A stretch of DNA of 27,020 bases from NCBI GenBank assembly GCA_000708835.1, contig DF237816.1:1-27020 (forward strand), written 5' to 3'. Both the position numbers and the translations under genes were made by a program. The notes beneath the pieces are model-generated. The model saw only the letters and a list, made by a program, of their open reading frames with translations, had not been told where the DNA came from and did not search any database. The stretch is from Klebsormidium nitens (Eukaryota; Streptophyta; Klebsormidiophyceae; Klebsormidiales; Klebsormidiaceae). Of the stretch, positions 21,001-27,020 are shown piece by piece (the stretch's first letter is position 1; every line of letters starts with the position of its first letter).

Positions 21001-24000
21001 GTAGATTGAAATGTTATCCTACTCTCTGGATCCCTCCTCTTTGGGCGATAAGTACCCCTGATCTCTGTAACGTCCTCACTCTTGTGCGACATCTAACCCT
21101 ACTCTTCGTAACCCTCCTCTTTCAGCAATACTAACTCTCCACTTTTTGCGACAGTACCTGGCAGAAGACACGGGCGAGCCCCTCAGCCCGCCGCGCGAAG
21201 TCGCGCGGCTCGACCCGCGCGCGCGCGACTGGTACAATCAGGCACTGCACAGCGCAGACGGGCTGGCTGAGCAAGTTTTGGTCGGCATAAGCGGGCGGCC
21301 GCAGTTGTCCCTCGGGAGACGCGTTACCCACCCGACCAACGGCCGAGTCTTGGGCGTGATTGGATTGTCCTTTTACCTGACGACGATTAGTCGCTACATG
21401 AGCGAGTTCGACCTAAAGGGGGGGCTGATGTATGTAACAAATGGGACCATGCTAGTTGCAGACACAGTCGGGGATTACGCGGCGGCCACCAACGTTTCGA
21501 CGGGGGGCCTTTTGCCGGCCAGCCAGTCGAGCAGTCTAGTTGTGCGCGAGTCGTTTGCATATCTGAAGAGCGTGGGGCAGGGTAATATGAACGTGTACTC
21601 ACTGAGCGGGGGGCAGGGTATAAACGCGTCCGACGCGAGTAGTACGTTCCGCGAGGTGCGCCTGGGCGGGGCGCCGTACTTTTTGCAGTACAAGTACCTG
21701 CAATTCCGCAACATCGTTCTACGGCAGGTGCGTGGTCTCGATCCTTATGGTGAAATACGGCTACAAAGCAGCGATAGCGAGTCTTAATATGCAAATATGC
21801 TAACTTCCATTCAAGCATATGACGTTTCTCGACTTGTCGGCACGAAAAATTCCGTTTTACCTTCCGGTCCTCCAATGGCCATGGTGAATCTAGCATACTT
21901 AGAGTGAGCATCAATCAGAAGAGAGGACATGAGGGGAAAAGAAGGGGATTTGGCAGTCCCGTCCCATCTTGTCCACGTACTTTTCCTTGATCCTGTGAAC
22001 AAGATTATACATAATCTTATGTTGATTCAGGTCATGCCCGGAAGACGAGTGCGAGGCGCATGAACTTTGAATATCGGTTTTTTGTTTTTTATGAGCCCGG
22101 GGAACTAATTATCTAACTCAGCATACACCTGGTTCAACATAAAATTGGGACTTTTTGGCAGGTCATGGTCCTCCCGCGCGACTCCATCATGCGGCCCATA
22201 GACAGCGGCGCGCGTTACACCAAAGCAATCGTCATCGGCGTAACGGCCGCGACCTGCGCGCTAGGGTTTCTGCTGATCGTGCTGTTCACGGATCCTGTCA
22301 GCAAGGAGATGCGGCTCAAGGCGCAAGTGATTGAGAATCTGGAGGGGAGGCGGCAGGCGGAGGCGCGAGAGGATTTCAAGACGAAGTTTCTGGCGAGGAC
22401 CAGGTGAATGATCTATTCAATAAGCAAAACCCTATCCAAAACCCTTTTCTCTAGAGCATGCACGTGCCAGCTTTTAGCGTGACGACACAGCTTTGATACG
22501 CCGAGCGTTCGGATCCATTTCGATCCAGATTAGATCTAATTCTGTCCGAGCCCACATCCGAACCGCACAATTCGGATCTGGTTCGGACCTGGTCTGGAGA
22601 AAGCCTTTTTCTAAAATCTGAGCCTTGGAGCGGAAGTCAGTACTTCTTCCCCACAGTGACAAGACAGAATGCTAGTGGTGTGTCGTTCATAATTTTCACA
22701 GATCGACAAAGCTGTGCGTTGTCCGATCTTCAGAATAAGTTCTTGCCAAGGTTGAAAAGTCGGAGCTGAAGATTAGGGGTCTCCAACGTGCCAATCACTC
22801 TTGCGTACTTGATTCCACTTTGAAGCGCTTGACCTTCAAGCCGGGAGGGTTCTTAGGAGGAATAGGTAAACGAGCTAGTCGGCGTTTTCGCATTTGTCTT
22901 CTTTATCAAAAAAAAATTTAGGAATTTCGATATACGAGCTTGTCAATCTATTCCGCATCACATAGGAGGGGTGTGGCTGCTGATAAGGCTTGATAAGCAG
23001 ATCTTTGAGACCGGTTATTTGTCCAAAGCTCGGGCTGCGAGCATGTTAAAAGGCCGGTTCCTGCTCGAAGCTGGTCACTTTACTTCTAACCAACTATGAT
23101 CAATCAGCTCCAATATTAACGGAGCTTGCTTAACCGGCCTTGATTGACCAACCTTGGTTAAGCGCCGAAACCGAAAGACATATTGCGTGCAGCCATGATC
23201 TTCGGACCCCCTCCGCGGCTATGCTGGGGCTGCTCGATGTGATTTTGGAGTCTTCGCTGGAGACCGATCAAGCGGACCGAGTGAAGCAAGTCAAAGAGTG
23301 CGCGCTCACACAGCTCAAACTGCTGAACGACATCCTGGATTTCAGCAAGGTCAGGACGAAATCTCAACAACCACCCTCCCTGTTCTAGCGATTGTTCTGA
23401 TGAAATACTTTCTCAGAACCGGCAGTTTCAGCTTTGAACGTTCTATCTTTTGTGCTACATAGCTTTTGACTTGAACCGACTGGAAGTCCGCTTTCTTTGT
23501 ATTTTCCTACTGGACGGCCTACTGGATTAGGAGGGCGATTTTCTGAGTATCGATGTCAACTTTGAAGATGACTTCACAGGCGATCGGAAAGGTTGACCAG
23601 CTTCTATGCTCTTTCACAACCTTCCGCAGGAACAAGACTCGTTTGGTCTTTCTCCGTTCGATTCTAGCATAACTGCCGGTGTTCCTTGCGAGACAGCACA
23701 GGAGCGTGCAAATTTTGCGCAAAGCTTCCTTCGGGGGCATCTAAGACTCTGGTTTCGCAAAGCGGAGCATGCGAAGATGCTTCGAGAAGAATGATTCACA
23801 TCTTTTCTTTGCTGTCCTTTAAATCTCTGGACCAAGGCACAAACACCTGAACTGAAGAGCAGGATATCAATGAATTCCGAACGTCTTGAGACCAGGTCTT
23901 TAACTGCTTGCCGCTTGCTGAGGCCAAAAGGGCGCTTGGTGAATATTCAACTGGTGCACGAGAGCACATTGCGAGTCGCAAAAGCCCTATCTTTTGTGGA

Positions 24001-26438
24001 AACCATTCAGTTAACTCGTTCCGGTTCCATTCCCTGTGCAGATTGAAGCAGGAAAGATGCAGCTCGAGAACGAGCTGTTCGACATAGGCAATCTGCTAGA
24101 GTCGCTGGTTGATATCTTCAGCGTACAATGCACAGCAAAGGGTCTAGAAGTTGGCTTGGACATGGACAGTGAGCATATTCGCACTCGCTTCGCCCAACGA
24201 TCCAAACCCCTTGTCCTAGTCTTTGTTCTGTATAACATATTCATACAAACGGGCCTTTTTAGCATGTTCTAACACCCTTCTATGCAACTTTCGGTCAAAA
24301 TGTGCGCTTTGCATGCAAGTTCGTGCTAAAACGGGTTACTAGAACCGGCGGGGTGAATGTCAGTGTCGATCTTCAGAAGCAGTTTGCCTCCTCTCGTGCT
24401 CATTTTTGTTCATCGCTCAACTGCAAGCATCTACATGCGGGTGAAATCTGACACGCAAGGGCAACTCCATGGATCATCTTTAACGTCACTTCAAACTTGA
24501 AGCGTCACAAATCCGTCTTACGCAGCGCTCTGTCAAATTCATGAACCGTTTTTGTAACGTTTACTGACAGTGCTGCCCACGGTTCCAGGCAATCTAATCT
24601 AATCACCGCACTTGATAAAGAAGATTCTGGGATCTTTGGAATTCACTATTCTCGGATCCACTCTGATCAAGTCCAAGCAGGATAAACGTTCTCAGATTCG
24701 GCTGAGAAAGAAACATCTCAGACTTGCTACTCTTCTGCGCAGACGCGGTTCCAAGGATGGTGCGAGGTGATTCGACGCGTTGCAGACAGATCTTCACGAA
24801 CCTGCTAAGCAACAGTATCAAGTTTACTAAGGTTGGAGCTTTCTCTAGTCTCTTTCGATCCCGTACACTTCACATAACGGATTCAGAACTCACCTAGCAT
24901 GCACAGCAACGGTCTCTCCCTTATCTGACGCGTTAAACCTTCAGTTCGCGTACTGGTGCTTGTAGTGCTGTGCTGAATCGGGCCTGATTTTCCGCCTTCT
25001 GCTTTTCTCAAGACCCTGCCGAAAAGGTTGCCGCTGCTTCTGGCTATGAACTTACGAGTTTTGACGCGTTACGAAATCGTTCGCGGATTGCTGCTTTGTA
25101 GTGCGGGGGCTTTAGTTGGTCTGATACTCCGCCTTTCCGCTGTTTCTAAGATTCTGCCGAGTAGGTTGGCGCTGCTTCTGGCTATGAACTTTAAACTTCT
25201 GACGCATTACGAAAGTATTTGCGGACTGCGACTTGTAGCGCGGGACTCTCATATTCCGCGCTTCCGCTCATTCTCAGAGTCGGCCCAAAGGGAATCGCTG
25301 CTTCTCGCTAGGATCTGACCCAACATGTGCGAAGTTAAAGTGACGGACTCTCAGAACGTAAGAAGGAAGGACATGGACTTCCGGGCAACCCTCCCGAGCC
25401 CTCTTGGCTACAAACCCCAAGGAATCGACGGCTAAACCGTCCGGAGAGACCGTTTCCGAACTTTGCCTCTGAAAGAGTATAACTGAGGGGTGTCATCGAA
25501 ATTGACCAGTGCCGGGTTCCTGCGTTCTCCTTCAAACCGTTCTCTCACCGTTGTTCCTTTCGACCGCCCTCTCACAGGAAGGCTACGTACTTCAGCGCTG
25601 CTATCCAGGCCAATGTTACAGACTACGATTGATATTGTGAACATCGAACAGCTGCGGCACGATCTTGGTCACTTTGAACTTCTGCGATCCGCCTGTCACA
25701 AGCAGGAAGGCTACGTACTTGTGCGCTGCTACCCGCTCCCCGAAATCGACGCCCGTGCCAGCCATGACTTTATCGAGGTGTTCCCGGAGGGCCCCCAGGT
25801 CCGCATCGGCTTCGAAATCGAAGACACGGGGTGCGGAATTCCGGCGGAGAAGCGCGACCTCGTCTTCCAAGATTACTGCCAGGCGGAAGCGTCTACTACG
25901 CGCAACCACGGCGGAACCGGATTGGGTTTGGGGATCGTGAAAACTTTGGTCGAAATGATGGGCGGCCAGATCGCGATCGTCGACAAAAGCGGTCCAGGTA
26001 CGCTGTTCCGCTTCCACCTGGAGTTCCGGCGCGATTCCGCGCCGCCGAGCGAGCCCGTCACGCCGCGAACGCTCGCGCGCCGCGCGCGCCCGTCGTTCCT
26101 CCAGGAGCCACGCGCGTTCGCGCGCTTCCGCGTTGTGCTCGCGAGCGGCCGCGCGTTGTCGCGTTCGCTCGCCGCGGCCGCGCTGCGCCGGCAGGGCGCG
26201 GCCGTGGTCGAGGCGGCGTCTTGGGGGGAAGCCCTCGACGAGCTGCGTTCCGCAGCGGAACGGGCAGGGGGGCACACCGGAAACGGAACGGAGTCGCCGG
26301 AATGGGCCGGGGGCGCTAGCAAACACGGACCGCCCTTGTACTGCGCGTTGCTCGCGCTGTCGCTTCTCCCAAAGGAGCTGAGCGTGGAACAACTAGAGAC
26401 GGCGGCGATACAAGTGCGCGAGGCGGTCGGAGGAGAGG
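17809..26438 (+). CDS. HK1: Gene B: AHK1-like transmembrane hybrid histidine kinase (3' end outside window)
   Basis: Exons: 17809-18042, 18918-19160, 19854-20054, 21155-21727, 22162-22403, 23193-23349, 24042-24168, 24743-24831, 25706-26438. All junction phases agree, giving 866 codons so far. Order: basic cytoplasmic N-terminus; TM1 about 68-97; extracellular Cache-type sensor about 98-436 with DPRARDWY at 246-253; TM2 about 438-460; HisKA with H499 (SHDLRTP); conserved block LENELFDIGNLLESLVDIFS; N-box with N616 (NLLSNSIKFT); G1 DTGCGIP at 662-668; G2 GGTGLGLG at 691-698; receiver-like region from about 762. The HisKA-to-N-box stretch resembles plant AHK1, the osmosensing/drought-related kinase family of about 1,200 aa. 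The expected C-terminal receiver is therefore missing only because the window ends. Likely a plasma-membrane sensor that autophosphorylates and feeds a His-Asp phosphorelay. The AHK1 assignment is by recalled similarity, not by search. Confidence 0.88.
18918..19160 (+). CDS. HK1: Gene B exon 2: rest of TM1 and start of sensor domain
   Basis: Acceptor GTGTGCAG|TTT, donor CTG|GTAAGC, 81 codons (79-159). FTLACLLSGSTALSFFLSS completes TM1. The helical segment that follows (SLTQLVQSYQNDLIERTSDD) is typical of the first helix of Cache-type extracellular sensors. Confidence 0.87.
19485..19610 (+). repeat. Two-unit ~70-bp tandem repeat in gene B intron 2
   Basis: TTGAAAGGTCGAGCAGAGGA (19505-) recurs as TTGAAAGGTCGAACAGAAGA (19577-), with shared flanks (AATCTGT / AATTCTGT, GGAATTGGACTC / GGGAACTC). 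Confidence 0.75.
19854..20054 (+). CDS. HK1: Gene B exon 3: Cache-type sensor, first beta sheet
   Basis: Acceptor TCCACCGCAG|ATC, donor ACG|GTGAGG, 67 codons (160-226). LGFFKGDGTYISI is the characteristic 'x-G-D-G-x-y' strand pair of a Cache fold. Candidate N-glycosylation sites (NST, NET) fit an extracellular position. The intron before it ends in four imperfect copies of a TATTTTCNCCGC-like unit (about 19798-19853). Confidence 0.85.
21015..21154 (+). repeat. Tandem duplication of the acceptor flank before gene B exon 4
   Basis: Unit A (21015-21091) and unit B (21093-21154) share CCTACTCT, CCCTCCTCTTT, a CTC...ACT stretch and TTGCGACA; unit B ends in the acceptor GCGACAG, unit A in GCGACAT. 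Confidence 0.65.
21155..21727 (+). CDS. HK1: Gene B exon 4: main Cache-type sensor segment
   Basis: Acceptor TTGCGACAG|TAC, donor CAG|GTGCGT, 191 codons (227-417). Carries TGEPLSPP then DPRARDWYNQAL, the hallmark of dCache-type sensors, then a second sub-domain (RVLGVIGLSFYLTTISRYMS, GGLMYVTNGTMLVAD). Several Asn-X-Ser/Thr sites fit extracellular exposure. The ligand is not deducible. Confidence 0.92.
22162..22403 (+). CDS. HK1: Gene B exon 5: TM2 and linker to kinase core
   Basis: Acceptor TTTGGCAG|GTC, donor CCAG|GTGAAT in phase 2. YTKAIVIGVTAATCALGF plus LLIVLFT forms TM2. A charged coiled linker (ENLEGRRQAEAREDFKTKFL) then leads directly to the H-box, so signal passes from TM2 into the dimerisation helix. 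The 434-nt intron before it and the 789-nt intron after it hold no gene. Confidence 0.9.
23193..23349 (+). CDS. HK1: Gene B exon 6: HisKA with phospho-acceptor His
   Basis: Acceptor GCGTGCAG|C completes S498. HDLRTPSAAMLGLLDVILES holds H499, the autophosphorylated residue. The second HisKA helix ends QLKLLNDILDFSK. The donor is AAG|GTCAGG in phase 0. The 692-nt intron that follows has no recognised content. Confidence 0.95.
24042..24168 (+). CDS. HK1: Gene B exon 7: HisKA-HATPase connector
   Basis: Acceptor CCTGTGCAG|ATT, donor GACA|GTGAGC in phase 1. IEAGKMQLENELFDIGNLLE and VDIFSVQCTAKGLEVGLDMD follow the order seen in hybrid kinases between HisKA and ATPase domain; the VDIFSVQC segment is strongly AHK1-like. 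A 574-nt intron follows, with nothing recognised. Confidence 0.92.
24743..24831 (+). CDS. HK1: Gene B exon 8: N-box of the ATPase domain
   Basis: Acceptor TTCTGCGCAG|AC completes N593; donor AAG|GTTGGA in phase 0. This 89-nt exon reads VPRMVRGDSTRCRQIFTNLL then SNSIKFTK, the ATP/Mg-binding N-box with N616. It is short and was found from protein continuity and phase. Confidence 0.92.
24924..25310 (+). repeat. Intronic tandem array, about 130-bp units, in gene B intron 8
   Basis: Unit starts near 24985, 25122 and 25251, with a partial unit from 24924. Two full units share GCTGCTTCTGGCTATGAACTT, GACGCNTTACGAAA, TTCGCGGA/TTGCGGAC and CTTTGTAGTGC/CTTGTAGCGC; the third keeps TCGCTGCTTCTCGCTA. Confidence 0.85.
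25574..25640 (+). repeat. Degenerate copy of gene B exon 9 start (pseudo-exon)
   Basis: CACAG|GAAGGCTACGTACTT at 25573-25592 repeats the true exon start at 25701-25720, including an AG acceptor. Translation gives EGYVLQRCYPG versus the true EGYVLVRCYPL, then TGA at 25638-25640. Confidence 0.88.
25706..26438 (+). CDS. HK1: Gene B exon 9: HATPase C-terminal half and receiver-like region
   Basis: Acceptor ACAAGCAG|GAA, donor GAGAGG|GTAAGA in phase 1, 244 codons (623-866). Contains G1 (DTGCGIP), F-box (VFQDYCQAEAS) and G2 (GGTGLGLG). After about residue 762 comes a very GC-rich, Ala/Arg-rich receiver-like stretch (FRVVLASGRALSRSLAAAAL) with no acidic pocket and no phospho-acceptor Asp, as in the pseudo-receiver of plant AHK proteins. 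A degenerate copy of the exon's first 30 bases lies 128 bp upstream. Confidence 0.92.
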
Positions 26439-27020
26439 GTAAGATACTCAGAACCTCTAGAAACACGCCCCTGTCAAGGTTATTTGAGTTGTTCAAATTG
26501 TTTGTTTATAAGTTGAACTGGCAAGTTTTCTCAAGCCGTCTTGATATACAGAAACGTGTCCCATTTTGGGTACGGTTGAATGGAGGTCTTGGATTGAACT
26601 TAGTAAAGATTTCTTTGAAGTCAGATCCTGCCAACAACGAAATACTTGGACAGGGGGTTTCGTTTAAGGTGACGTAACGGGAAACGGTGAAGAAAAGAAC
26701 GTTGAACGGGGGAAATCTTGACGTGGATCGAAGTAAAGCCTTTGCCCCATGTTTGGAGCTTGCTTGGTTGTCCTTTTTGGTTGACACCCGAATCGGTCTG
26801 GCTCTCTCATCGCCGCTAATTGAGAATGTTGGCTGAAGTTTAGCACCCCCCGCAATTGTTCCGTAGAACACAAGTCGCCCCGAAGTGGGCGAATCTGTAA
26901 ATCTGTTCTGTGGCAAGCTTCGAGATCTGTGCGTGCCTGCTTTGAAAGCGAGCTTATATATTAAGTGCAGCACGTTTGAACACTCTTTGGTCGAACAGCT
27001 CTCCTCGTTGATTCGATGAG
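26439..27020 (+). other. Probable intron of gene B running off the window
   Basis: Begins at the GTAAGA donor after exon 9 and is AT-richer than the exon. No receiver motif (acidic pair, MDxxMP, SKP) appears before the window end, so the remaining exons should lie downstream. Open frames here on the minus strand show no domain. Confidence 0.6.

Noticed and set aside
25616-26392. 258-codon minus-strand open frame
   Set aside because: It is antisense to the GC-rich HATPase exon, which has clear G1/G2 motifs on the plus strand; no domain reads on the minus strand.
26506-26973. 155-codon minus-strand open frame near the right edge
   Set aside because: No domain or start context; it lies in what should be an intron of gene B.

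Overview
The window looks like nuclear DNA from a plant-lineage eukaryote. The basis is spliced genes with GC-rich exons, GT-AG introns of about 250 to 1,400 nt, and a histidine kinase of the land-plant AHK1 (osmosensor) type. A streptophyte alga such as a Klebsormidium relative, or an early land plant, fits best; this is inference from gene content. No bacterial operon, CRISPR array, rRNA or credible tRNA was seen.

Layout. Positions 1-5741 hold no gene I recognise. They contain short hairpins, a GTCGGCTT-rich block, a GTACC/GGTAC-rich block, a MITE-like inverted-repeat element at 2367-2822 and a weak acidic reading frame near 3799-3996. Gene A (5742-14472, +, ten exons, about 811 aa) reads coiled coil - PAS - Ser/Pro-rich linker - complete receiver (REC) domain, with no kinase or DNA-binding domain. 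Positions 14473-17400 are intergenic and include a second inverted-repeat element (16025-16218) and a CpG-rich patch. Gene B (17809 to beyond 26438, +, nine exons visible) encodes an AHK1-like hybrid kinase: cytoplasmic N-terminus, TM1, extracellular Cache-type sensor, TM2, HisKA with a phospho-accepting His, HATPase, then a receiver-like region. The true receiver should lie past the right edge.

The two genes are co-oriented neighbours and both belong to His-Asp phosphorelay signalling. A kinase and a sensor-linked receiver side by side is unusual in a eukaryotic nuclear genome and suggests, without proving, a functional link. Normally an HPt protein would carry phosphate between them.

The strongest unexplained signal is a repeated pattern of degenerate tandem copies of exon ends and splice-site flanks inside the introns of both genes: 8171-8229, 8344-8910, 10925-11042, 12995-13200, 17561-17863, 21015-21154 and 25574-25620. 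Further intronic tandem arrays lie at 19485-19610 and 24924-25310. Several copies keep a usable splice site. Gene A also has a one-base frame discontinuity between about 12173 and 12300, in a C/G homopolymer region just before the receiver domain.
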